From Paenibacillus hamazuiensis (GTDB lineage Bacteria > Bacillota > Bacilli > Paenibacillales > NBRC-103111): a stretch of DNA of 64,000 nt. Below the pieces are notes generated by a model. That model was not told the DNA's origin and did not search any database. It saw nothing but the letters and a program-made list of their open reading frames with translations. Within the stretch, counting starts at the first letter, position 1; every line of letters starts with the position of its first letter. The stretch lies in the NCBI RefSeq assembly GCF_023276405.1, contig NZ_JALRMO010000001.1, positions 2,666,001 to 2,730,000 of the forward strand, read 5' to 3'. A program made the position numbers and the translations under genes. Positions 16,288 through 24,321 of this stretch are shown here, piece after piece.

Positions 16288-16533
16288 TCAGGACGAAGCG
16301 CCGTCATTCATCGCGGCTTGATCTTCCGCCAGTTGATCGACCGCAGAGTTTGCAGCCGATTCGTCGCTGCCACTTTCGAGCGCCTGGTTTACGGCCGCTT
16401 GCGAATGGCGCAGCGAGCGTTCCGCCTGTTCGACCTGCTGGTCGGTCGGATTATTCAATGCCGACTCCACCGCGTTATGCGAATGTTCCACCGCATTTTG
16501 CGCCTGGTTCGCTTTATTTTGTTCATTAGCCAC
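16288..16533 (-). CDS. Small Ala/Gln/Asn-rich hydrophilic protein
   Basis: This is an 81-aa protein starting at GTG 16533, with AGGAGG eight bases upstream (a TTG at 16536 is also in frame). The sequence is very polar, has no Cys, Trp or Tyr, and contains two related helices: NAVEHSHNAVESALNNP (about 13-29) and AERSLRHSQAAVNQALESG (about 37-55), suggesting a duplicated amphipathic helix. The style is that of small spore or stress proteins, but I do not recognise the family. It has its own terminator. Confidence 0.6.
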   Translation of the reverse strand: MANEQNKANQAQNAVEHSHNAVESALNNPTDQQVEQAERSLRHSQAAVNQALESGSDESAANSAVDQLAEDQAAMNDGASS

Positions 16534-16601
16534 CAAGGGTGCCTCCTTTCGTTTTAGGCTCCCCTTTACTATGATACATATATTGGTAATTTATACTTCC
16601 A

Positions 16602-18404
16602 TCATCCGGCGAATTGAAGAGGGTGTCTGATTGATACCAAGGTGCCTCTGCCGTGACAGGAGGATAAGTTGATCCCGTAGGGTTCGCCGTATTTTAGAAA
16701 AATCCGCGAATGAACATTGGAAATGCCGAGGGAATTTCTCCGCGCGATTTCAGGGGAATGCCCGTTCATCGTGATCGCCCTTAAGTCGCTAACAAGCTCC
16801 GATTTCGTATTCTCCGGAATGCCGTCGCCGTTATCCGCAATTTCTATGACAAGATCGTTTACTTCGTCATAAACACGAATGGAAATAACGGTATCCCCAT
16901 CCCCCGAATGCACCGCATATTTGACGGCATTTTCCACGATAGGCTGAAGTGTGAGTTTGATGACCAGGCAGCTGTAGTATTTAGGGTCCACAGTAATATC
17001 GCTTCGGAACTTTTTCGGAAACCGGATCCGGGCCATTTCCAAATACTTTTCCAATATGGTCAGTTCTTCCCGCAACGTCACCTCATAGTCCGATATTTTC
17101 GCCGTATATCGGTAAACCTCCGCAAGATTTCCCGCCATGCTGACAACAAGCTCATTGTTATGGAGATAACCGATGCTTTTAATCACATCCAACGAATTGT
17201 AGAGCAGATGAGGGTTAATTTGATTTTGCAGAGCCTGGATGTAAGCTTCCTTCTGACGCAACCGGGCATGAAGCTCTTGAAGCTTCAAGTCGGCTATAGT
17301 ATGAAGCTGCCCTTCGAGCTGCCGCACCATTTTATTGAAGCTGTTATTTAATTTTTGAAATTCGTTGCTCCCTTGCTGAAAATCCGCCCTCGTGTCGTAA
17401 TCCCCCGCTGCCACCTTGTTCATGCTGCTCTCCAAACGCAAGATGGGCTCGACGAACAAATTCGATAAAACCGGGACGATAAGAATAACCATGACAGCAA
17501 TAAGGACAAAAGCGCTGATCGCCGAGCTTTTGGCCGTATTGAGGCCGCCGGCCATCTCCTCGAACGGGACGATCGCCACGACCCGCCATCCCGTCGCTTT
17601 GGAGCTGTGTGCGGAAACCAATATTTGTTTTCCTTCAAAAAACTCCGTACCGACGCTTCCTTCCTGAGGAATATGAATCACACTCAGCGGCGTACGCGTA
17701 AGACTCGTTCCCCGCCACTCGCTGTTGCTATGATAAACGATCGTATCGTCATCCGAGAGCATCATGAAATGACCCGATTTTCCGATCTTCGAACGTTCCA
17801 ATGTGGTCTCGATTTCAGAAAGGGACAAGTCGATAACAACACATCCGATGAGCGTCAGATCCGACCGACTGTACACAGGCATCATGATCGAAATCACGGA
17901 CATCCCTTGGCTTTGCGGATAATTGATTCTGTAAGTAGGCAGCAGTACTCTTTTCTCCGGAACGGGCAAATGATACCACGGTTCCGCCATATAATCGGGC
18001 TCCTTAAAATTAAAGCTGGGCGCGGCGATGACCCGGTTATCGGCAGACTTCAAAAATATGCCGACGACTTCCGAATATTGAAAAGCTACGCTGCGGCGAA
18101 GCTGCGTCTCTATTTCGTCCACCTCGAACAAATTCAGCTCTCTGCTTTTGTCCATCCACGCTTGAATCAAGTCCGAATCGGCCAATGTCCTTGTAGATCT
18201 GGAAACCTGCTCCAAATAAAACTCAATATGATCGTTTAACCTTTTGGTCGCTTCGTCAGTGACTTTATGAAAGTCTTGTTTCACCGTATGGCTGTAGTAG
18301 ATGTGAAAAAAGACTCCCACGAGGATCATGGAAATCAGGCTGACACCGAGAAAAAGCATAGCCATACTCCACTTGATCGAAAGCTTGCTCCATAGACGTC
18401 TCAT
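16602..18404 (-). CDS. YesM-type sensor histidine kinase (orphan)
   Basis: This is about 600 aa from ATG 18404. The upstream in-frame start at 18458 would lie inside the preceding gene's terminator, so the shorter form is preferred. Layout: a TM helix (about 10-35), an extracellular dCache-like sensor (40-290), a second TM (about 295-315), a HAMP domain (EPILRLESSMNKVAAGDYDT), a His_kinase domain with QALQNQINPHLLYNSLDVIK, where the phospho-His is in NPHLLYN, and a HATPase (LQPIVENAVKYAV; EIADNGDGIP). Such kinases sense extracellular carbohydrates or stress. No YesN partner is adjacent, so it may use a distant regulator. Confidence 0.85.
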   Translation of the reverse strand: MRRLWSKLSIKWSMAMLFLGVSLISMILVGVFFHIYYSHTVKQDFHKVTDEATKRLNDHIEFYLEQVSRSTRTLADSDLIQAWMDKSRELNLFEVDEIETQLRRSVAFQYSEVVGIFLKSADNRVIAAPSFNFKEPDYMAEPWYHLPVPEKRVLLPTYRINYPQSQGMSVISIMMPVYSRSDLTLIGCVVIDLSLSEIETTLERSKIGKSGHFMMLSDDDTIVYHSNSEWRGTSLTRTPLSVIHIPQEGSVGTEFFEGKQILVSAHSSKATGWRVVAIVPFEEMAGGLNTAKSSAISAFVLIAVMVILIVPVLSNLFVEPILRLESSMNKVAAGDYDTRADFQQGSNEFQKLNNSFNKMVRQLEGQLHTIADLKLQELHARLRQKEAYIQALQNQINPHLLYNSLDVIKSIGYLHNNELVVSMAGNLAEVYRYTAKISDYEVTLREELTILEKYLEMARIRFPKKFRSDITVDPKYYSCLVIKLTLQPIVENAVKYAVHSGDGDTVISIRVYDEVNDLVIEIADNGDGIPENTKSELVSDLRAITMNGHSPEIARRNSLGISNVHSRIFLKYGEPYGINLSSCHGRGTLVSIRHPLQFAG

Positions 18405-18441
18405 ATCCTCATACCTTTTTCGATTTCTTTCTCTTAAAAAA

Positions 18442-18484
18442 ACAAAAAAACATAGCACCAGCCTTAGCGGCCCTGTACTATGTT
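18442..18484 (-). terminator. Terminator of the duplicated-domain hypothetical gene
   Basis: AACATAG (minus strand) and CTATGTT enclose a GC-rich region and are followed by TTTTTGTTTTTTT. It separates the hypothetical gene from the YesM-type kinase gene. Confidence 0.75.
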
Positions 18485-18583
18485 TCCGGTGTTCCGGTCA
18501 ACCATCGATATTCCTATTAATCCAGTCGGATATATTTGGTATCCTAACATGATATTTGTATGCCGTCAATATAAATCCTTCAA

Positions 18584-19366
18584 TTAATCCGTAAAATGAT
18601 CGCGTATATATGCGGTAAGCTTTCCTATGAGCTGCCCTTTAAAAGAATCGGGAACCGACTCCCCTGCCGGATTGGAGTAATAGTACGTTTTCTTGTCCGG
18701 TATGTATGCAAAACCGAGGTCGCTCATAAATCGTTGAATCTCCTCCGGGAGTTGATCGGTTCCGACGATTTCCTCGTAATGGTCCGTAACCCCGACACTG
18801 ACATCGACATCGCCTTTTCCGGTGATGACCTCAATCATATCGCCGCTGTTCCGCGTCATCCACTGCCCTTTCGAAAAGATTGACAATTTGGCTTTTTCCA
18901 GCGCTGCGAGTCCGTTCAAGTTCAGACCGAAAATTTCGTTGATGACGCGCCTGACTTCCGAACCGGCGATCGGTTTCCCGTAGGCATCCAGGAATCGGTC
19001 CATTACTTCCGTTTTGCTCATCGACATGATCCGGGTATCCAATTCCGCTGATGCCGGATCGATGTTCAGCGTCATGCGAACCCCTTCCATAATATCCGCG
19101 GGATAAGAAGCAACGAGGCTTCCCTCGCCGCTGGCGGAGATGGTGTCCAAGCTAATGCCGAAAACGTCGTTTACAACTTCACGAATTGTGCGACCGTCCG
19201 CCCTGATTTCCTTGGATTCCAAGTATATATCCATAATTTCCGTCTTGAGCATATGTTCGATTTGGCTGTCCGAATCGGCGGAATCGGGGCTTGTCCCCAA
19301 TCGCTTTCGAACGGCTTTCATCACATCGGACGGATATTTCATCCGCTCTTCCATCTTGTTTTCCAT
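18584..19366 (-). CDS. Hypothetical protein with two internal repeats
   Basis: This is a 260-aa soluble, acidic protein without a signal peptide or membrane helix. Residues about 10-73 (YPSDVMKAVRKRLG ... TEIMDIYLESKEI ... REVVNDVFGISLD) and 87-150 (YPADIMEGVRMTLN ... TEVMDRFLDAYGK ... RRVINEIFGLNLN) are clearly duplicated, about 64 residues each. The C-terminal 100 residues differ and contain a Tyr-rich KKTYYYSNP. The repeats look like a small all-helical fold. I do not recognise the family and assign no function. GGAGGTCACC precedes the ATG. It is monocistronic, with a terminator downstream. Confidence 0.65.
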   Translation of the reverse strand: MENKMEERMKYPSDVMKAVRKRLGTSPDSADSDSQIEHMLKTEIMDIYLESKEIRADGRTIREVVNDVFGISLDTISASGEGSLVASYPADIMEGVRMTLNIDPASAELDTRIMSMSKTEVMDRFLDAYGKPIAGSEVRRVINEIFGLNLNGLAALEKAKLSIFSKGQWMTRNSGDMIEVITGKGDVDVSVGVTDHYEEIVGTDQLPEEIQRFMSDLGFAYIPDKKTYYYSNPAGESVPDSFKGQLIGKLTAYIRDHFTD

Positions 19367-19454
19367 GGTGACCTCCAGTCTTATATTTTACATTGGTCAG
19401 ATCAATTTCTACTAATTTTACCATAACAAACAAGGCCGGACTATGAAAAGAGAA

Positions 19455-19484
19455 GAAAAAAAGGAGCTGCTCAGGGGCAACTCC
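19455..19484 (-). terminator. Terminator of asd
   Basis: On the minus strand GGAGTTGC and GCAGCTCC pair (one G-T) and are followed by TTTTTTTTC, 20 bases beyond the asd stop codon. Confidence 0.8.
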
Positions 19485-19504
19485 TCTATCGGCATTTCAT
19501 CGGT

Positions 19505-20596
19505 TTATTTGGCTTGAATGTATCCTTCCGCCTTAAGCAGTTCGGCGATCAGCACGGCACCGCCGGCCGCTCCGCGCAACGTATTGTGCGAAAGTCCGAC
19601 AAATTTATAATCGTACAATGAGTCCTCGCGCAGACGGCCCGCGGAAACGCCCATTCCGCGCTCGATATCACGGTCAAGTCCGGTCTGCGGACGGTTTTCC
19701 TCTTCAAAATACGTGATGAACTGCTGCGGAGCGCTCGGTAAACCGAGTTCCTGCGGCCGGCCTTTGAACTGCTTCCAGCGGTTCAAAATTTCCTCTTTCG
19801 ACGGTTTGTTCTCAAACGATACGAATACGGTAGCCAAGTGCCCATCCGTGACAGGCACGCGGATACATTGCGTTGTAATCAAGGGCGCGGCCGCTTTAAC
19901 GATTTCCCCGTTTGCCACGCTGCCCCAAATGCGCAAAGGCTCCTGCTCGCTTTTCTCTTCCTCGCCGCCGATATACGGGATAACGTTGTCCAGCATCTCC
20001 GGCCAGTCGTCAAAATTTTTGCCGGCGCCGGAAATCGCCTGATACGTCGATGCGACCACTTTGGTCGGCTTATAGTCCAGCAGCGCATGAAGCATCGGCA
20101 CATAACTTTGAATGGAGCAGTTCGGCTTCACGGCAATAAATCCGGTCGACGTGCCGAGCCGCTTTCTTTGCGCCGCGATCACTTCCAGATGCGCCGGATT
20201 GATTTCCGGGATGACCATCGGGACGTCCGGCGTCCAGCGATGGGCCGAGTTGTTGGAAACGACGGGCGTTCCTGTTTTCGCGTAAGCTTCTTCCAGCGCT
20301 TGGATTTCGCTTTTTTTCATATCTACCGCACAAAAAATAAAATCAACCCCGGCGGCAACTTCCTCCACTTTCGAGGCGTCCTGAACGACGATCCGCTTCA
20401 CGCTGTCAGGAATCGGCGTTGCCAATTTCCATCTGCCCTGCACTGATTCTTCATAGGTTTTTCCCGCCGAGCTGCTGCTGGCGGCAATCGCCGTTACCTC
20501 AAACCACGGATGCCGGTCCAGCAGCTGGACGAAACGCTGGCCCACCATGCCTGTTCCTCCCACAATGCCCACTTTCAATTTTGCAGTCATAGTCAT
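19505..20596 (-). CDS. asd: Aspartate-semialdehyde dehydrogenase
   Basis: This 363-aa NADP-dependent enzyme reduces aspartyl phosphate to aspartate semialdehyde, the branch point to lysine/diaminopimelate, threonine and methionine. The NADP loop is GIVGGTGMVGQRFVQ (about 10-24), the catalytic Cys is in VKPNCSIQSY (about residue 158), and the substrate-binding IRVPVTDGH with its His is about residue 245. The length and VKPNCSIQ form match the archaeal/fungal-like Asd subfamily. Two Mets are in frame (MTMTAK); the first is taken, with AAAGGA upstream. Expression is controlled by a T-box leader whose specifier reads as lysine. Confidence 0.93.
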   Translation of the reverse strand: MTMTAKLKVGIVGGTGMVGQRFVQLLDRHPWFEVTAIAASSSSAGKTYEESVQGRWKLATPIPDSVKRIVVQDASKVEEVAAGVDFIFCAVDMKKSEIQALEEAYAKTGTPVVSNNSAHRWTPDVPMVIPEINPAHLEVIAAQRKRLGTSTGFIAVKPNCSIQSYVPMLHALLDYKPTKVVASTYQAISGAGKNFDDWPEMLDNVIPYIGGEEEKSEQEPLRIWGSVANGEIVKAAAPLITTQCIRVPVTDGHLATVFVSFENKPSKEEILNRWKQFKGRPQELGLPSAPQQFITYFEEENRPQTGLDRDIERGMGVSAGRLREDSLYDYKFVGLSHNTLRGAAGGAVLIAELLKAEGYIQAK

Positions 20597-20668
20597 CCAA
20601 ATCCTTTCTCAGTAGCATATATTAAAAAGCGGTTGACGATATATCAAGTTTCTTTCTCTTACAGCAAT

Positions 20669-20962
20669 AAAAAAATCCCACCCCCAAGACTCTAGTCTTA
20701 GGGACGAGATTTGCATCCTCGTGGTACCACCCCAGATTCGCCAATATGTCGCCATATCAGCCTCTTCGAGTACGGCATTGGAAGCAACGCTTATACTCTA
20801 GCTCTGTAACAGGAGCTCCTGGCACAGCATCCCCCTGCGAAAGGTTCCGATGTGCTGCTCTGAGGCTTTTTTCAACAAACGATTCTTTACTCCTTTTCAG
20901 CTGCCGGAGCTCTCTGCGAAAGAATTCATTTATTTACTCGTCTCTTCATCGCATTTGATATT
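20669..20962 (-). promoter_or_regulatory. T-box riboswitch (predicted lysine, AAA specifier) upstream of asd
   Basis: On the minus strand the T-box core GGGTGGTACCACGAGG (20733-20718) is followed by the terminator AATCTCGTCCC-TAAGACT / AGTCTTG-GGGGTGGGATT and TTTTTTT (20712-20669). Upstream, stem I starts near GATGAAGAGACGAGTA with the loop-E AGTA, has the AGAGAGCTCCGGCAGCTG bulge/apical motif, and returns with GTTTGTTGAA. By analogy with glyQS, the triplet after GAA is the specifier: AAA (20870-20868), lysine. An extended -10 TG-A-TAAAAT lies at 20974-20969. Uncharged tRNA-Lys would promote read-through into asd. Confidence 0.88.
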
Positions 20963-21038
20963 GCAATTATTTTATCAAAAACCTTTTTCGAGGTAAACAT
21001 AAATTTTAAAAAATTTGAAAAAAATATATGTCAGAAAA

Positions 21039-22430
21039 TCAGCCCTCCGGGCGGGTCATTCTCTCCGGCCGCACGAGCTCGTCGAATTGCTCCGCCGTCA
21101 AATACCCCGATCGGACAGCCGCTTCCTTCAAGGTCAATCCTTCTTTATGCGCCTGCTTGGCAATTACAGCCGCCTTCTCGTAACCGATGTGCGGGTTTAA
21201 TGACGTAACCAGCATGAGGGACTGCTCGACATTTCTTCGGATGTTTTCGTAACGGGGCTCGATACCTACAGCGCAGTACCGGTCGAATGAATCCATCGCA
21301 TCCGAGAGCAGCCGTACCGATTGAAGGAAGGCGTTAATAATAACCGGCTTGAACACATTGAGCTGAAAATTCCCTTGGCTAGCGGCAAAACCGACGATCG
21401 TGTCATTGCCCATCACCTGGCAAGCCACCATCGTCATCGCCTCCGCCTGCGTCGGATTGACCTTGCCTGGCATTATCGAACTTCCCGGCTCATTCTCCGG
21501 AATCGTGATCTCCCCGATCCCGCTGCGCGGGCCGCTGGCCAGCAGGCGAACGTCGTTCGCGATTTTCATCAAATCGGCGGCTAAAGCTTTAAGAGCGCCA
21601 TGGGCGAAAGCGAGCTGAGCATGGCTTGTTAACGCTTGGAATTTATTCGCCGCGGAAACGAAGGTTTTTCCCGTGATTCGGCTGATTTCTTCGGCGACCA
21701 TCTCTCCGAATTTCGGTGGAGCGTTGAGGCCGGTTCCTACCGCCGTGCCGCCGATGGCGAGCTCCCTGAGCGGATCAATCGCGGAAGCAATGAGTGCGCC
21801 GTCTTTTTCCAGCATCGCCCTCCAGCCGCTGATTTCCTGGCCTAAAGTTAGCGGTGTGGCATCCTGAAGATGGGTTCTGCCGATTTTGACAATATCTGCG
21901 AACGATTCTTCCTTCTGTCTGAACGTATCGGTTAACCGCCGGAGAGGTGAAAGCAGACGTTCCTCAAGCGCGATTACGGCGGAAATATGCATCGCCGTCG
22001 GAAACGTATCGTTCGAGCTTTGTGACCGATTGACATCGTCGTTGGGATGGACGCGCAGTTCGCTTCCCGCTTTCTCCAGAAGCTGCCCCGCCCGCCGTGC
22101 GATCACTTCGTTTACGTTCATATTCGTCTGGGTGCCGCTGCCCGTTTGCCATACGACAAGCGGAAAATGATCATCCCACCGTTTCTGCAAAATTTCATCC
22201 GCGGCGGCTTCGATCGCCTCTGCTTTAGCCTGGTCCATGTTCCCCATGCTCCTCTGAACGCGGGCAGCCGATTTTTTGATCAGCGCCAAAGCATAAATCA
22301 CATCGAGCGGCATCCGCTCGCCGCCGATGCGAAAATGTTCCAAACTTCGCTGGGTTTGTGCGCCCCAAAGCTTGTCGGCCGGCACTTTGATTTCACCCAT
22401 CGAGTCACGTTCAATCCGTTCGCTCGTCAA
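21039..22430 (-). CDS. fumC: Fumarate hydratase class II
   Basis: This 463-aa cytosolic TCA-cycle enzyme interconverts fumarate and malate. Signatures: [28 protein letters not shown], the catalytic loop [13 protein letters not shown] with its Ser, and TALSPHIGY-type end (here [12 protein letters not shown]). The start is taken as TTG 22430, 7 bases after GGAGG; this gives the family's usual 462-463 residues, while the open frame extends 46 codons further with unrelated sequence. It stands alone on the minus strand, divergent from the ArsB-like transporter unit. Confidence 0.93.
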   Translation of the reverse strand: MTSERIERDSMGEIKVPADKLWGAQTQRSLEHFRIGGERMPLDVIYALALIKKSAARVQRSMGNMDQAKAEAIEAAADEILQKRWDDHFPLVVWQTGSGTQTNMNVNEVIARRAGQLLEKAGSELRVHPNDDVNRSQSSNDTFPTAMHISAVIALEERLLSPLRRLTDTFRQKEESFADIVKIGRTHLQDATPLTLGQEISGWRAMLEKDGALIASAIDPLRELAIGGTAVGTGLNAPPKFGEMVAEEISRITGKTFVSAANKFQALTSHAQLAFAHGALKALAADLMKIANDVRLLASGPRSGIGEITIPENEPGSSIMPGKVNPTQAEAMTMVACQVMGNDTIVGFAASQGNFQLNVFKPVIINAFLQSVRLLSDAMDSFDRYCAVGIEPRYENIRRNVEQSLMLVTSLNPHIGYEKAAVIAKQAHKEGLTLKEAAVRSGYLTAEQFDELVRPERMTRPEG

Positions 22431-22770
22431 TATACTACCTCCAATGGACATTCGTACATGGAAATATCTTTTTCCATATACCCTCTTGTTATGCATCGCA
22501 AATCTCAAAAAATATGTCGGAATGATAGGTCCTGTACCATCCGCCGATCCCCCAAGTTTGTTTTTCAAATCAAGCGTCCCGACCGCTGCCTTTGCCGGCG
22601 TTTCACCGCCAAACGGTGCCGTTTTGCGGATTTATGGACACTTTCGGCAAACAAGGCGAACTCATCATACCAAACGGATGAAGATGACATATAAATACAA
22701 TACGACTATCAATGTCGGGAAGTGATATGCATAACGGTAGATAAAACTTCATTGAAAGGGAGGGATATTG

Positions 22771-22944
22771 ATGTTTGTCTTGTCTATCATTCTTTTATGC
22801 GGTTACGGACTGTTCGTCTTGCTGCAGCCTCCTGCCGATCTTTACGAAGAGGTTGAAACGAATGAAGCTTATGCGGACATTAAACTAAGCGGCATCGGTT
22901 TGCCGGATTATTCCAAAGTACACATGTCGGGTAACGAGGAGTGA
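22771..22944 (+). CDS. 57-aa single-helix membrane protein upstream of ArsB-like transporter
   Basis: The ATG at 22771 has AAAGGGAGGG about 7 bases upstream. The peptide starts with a membrane helix, MFVLSIILLCGYGLFVLLQP, then an acidic tail (DLYEEVETNEAYADIKLSG). It ends 7 bases before the start of the transporter gene and its tail codons GAG GAG supply that gene's ribosome site, so the two are probably coupled. It may be a small accessory subunit. Family not recognised. Confidence 0.65.
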   Translation: MFVLSIILLCGYGLFVLLQPPADLYEEVETNEAYADIKLSGIGLPDYSKVHMSGNEE

Positions 22945-22951
22945 CGATCGC

Positions 22952-24304
22952 GTGTTCAGTTCAGCCATGGTAACCCTGACAGTCATCGCTTTTGTGTGTA
23001 CGATGGTTCTGGTTCTCTGGCGTCCGAACGGGTTGAATGAAGCCATTCCGGCTGTGGCCGGGGCCGTGTTGGTGCTTTTAAGCGGGAGCGTTACTTTAGC
23101 CGATCTGGGGAAGATCGGTGCGACCATCAGCAGCGCCGCCATCACCATCATGGCAACGATTGTGATGGCGATCATATTGGAAAGCTTCGGCTTTTTTTAT
23201 TGGGCTGCCGAAGGACTAGCTGCCCGAGCGAGAGGCTCAGGAATACGGCTTTTCTGGTATGTCAACTTACTCTGCTTTCTGATGACGCTGTTTTTCAACA
23301 ACGACGGAAGCATTCTTATTACGACGCCCATTTTAATCATTTTGCTTGAGCGTCTTGGGCTTAAAAATCACGAGAAGATCCCTTATCTGCTCTCCGGGGC
23401 ATTGATTGCCACAGCTTCCAGCGCACCTATCGGCGTAAGCAATATCGTCAATCTGATAGCGCTGAAAATCGTTCATATGGACCTTTATATGCATACGGCC
23501 ATGATGTTTGTGCCGGCCACTCTCGGACTGTTATTTCTCGTATTCCTGTTGTTTCTGTATTTCTATCGGCGATTGCCGCGCAGGCTTCCAAGGAAACGCG
23601 TGATCTACACGGGGACCGAGAGGCATCCGCTGGCCGGCGCACAAGCCCCCACGGTTTTGGCATTACAAAACCGGAACCGGTTTATGCGAAACGTCCTTCT
23701 GTTTGTCTTGTCCATGCGCGTAGGACTATTTATCGCATCTTATATAGGGATCCCTATCGAAATCGTCGCCGTGCTGGGTTCGGCCATATTGCTGGGCTGG
23801 CGGTGGAAGGCATTGAAAATCCCTCCGACCGATATGCTGAAAAAAACGCCTTGGCACATCCTCGTTTTCGCTTTCGGGATGTACGTCATCATTTACGGTT
23901 TGAACAATATCGGATTGACGAAAATGCTCGTCGCCTTTTTCCAGCCGATCGTTTCCGGTGATTTGCTCAATGCCAGCTTGCTGATGGGTTCGCTGCTATC
24001 GCTCATGTCGATATTATTTAACAATCACCCTGCCTTGATGATAGGAACGCTGACTTTAACGAATATGAATCTCGATCCTTTAACGTTAAAAATCGCTTAT
24101 TTGGCCAGCGTGATCGGCAGTGACGTCGGATCGCTGCTGCTGCCGATGGGAACTCTCGCTTCGCTCATCTGGATGCACATACTCAAGCAAAACAAACTGA
24201 AAATCACTTGGAAAGAGTATGTGAAAGTGACATTAATCGTAATTCCGCCGTCCTTGGTGTTTACTTTGGTGATTTTGGCATATTGGGTAAAATGGCTTTT
24301 CTGA
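22952..24304 (+). CDS. ArsB/NhaD-superfamily (ion transporter) membrane protein
   Basis: This 450-aa protein has about 11-12 hydrophobic helices. Family features are the N-terminal LWRPNGLNEAIPAVAGAVLV, the re-entrant LFFNNDGSILITTPI, the ASSAPIGVSNIVNLIAL loop and the second-half SILFNNHPALMIG. These are typical of ArsB arsenite exporters and close relatives in the CitM/ArsB group. No arsR, arsC or arsA gene is nearby, so arsenite as substrate is only one possibility. The start is GTG 22952, with GAGGAG upstream; an ATG at 22967 is the alternative. Confidence 0.82.
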   Translation: MFSSAMVTLTVIAFVCTMVLVLWRPNGLNEAIPAVAGAVLVLLSGSVTLADLGKIGATISSAAITIMATIVMAIILESFGFFYWAAEGLAARARGSGIRLFWYVNLLCFLMTLFFNNDGSILITTPILIILLERLGLKNHEKIPYLLSGALIATASSAPIGVSNIVNLIALKIVHMDLYMHTAMMFVPATLGLLFLVFLLFLYFYRRLPRRLPRKRVIYTGTERHPLAGAQAPTVLALQNRNRFMRNVLLFVLSMRVGLFIASYIGIPIEIVAVLGSAILLGWRWKALKIPPTDMLKKTPWHILVFAFGMYVIIYGLNNIGLTKMLVAFFQPIVSGDLLNASLLMGSLLSLMSILFNNHPALMIGTLTLTNMNLDPLTLKIAYLASVIGSDVGSLLLPMGTLASLIWMHILKQNKLKITWKEYVKVTLIVIPPSLVFTLVILAYWVKWLF

Positions 24305-24321
24305 GACGGGACCGGATTCAT

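Noticed and set aside
22952-24304. Complete arsenic-resistance operon
   Set aside because: Only an ArsB-like permease is present; no arsR, arsC or arsA within reach.
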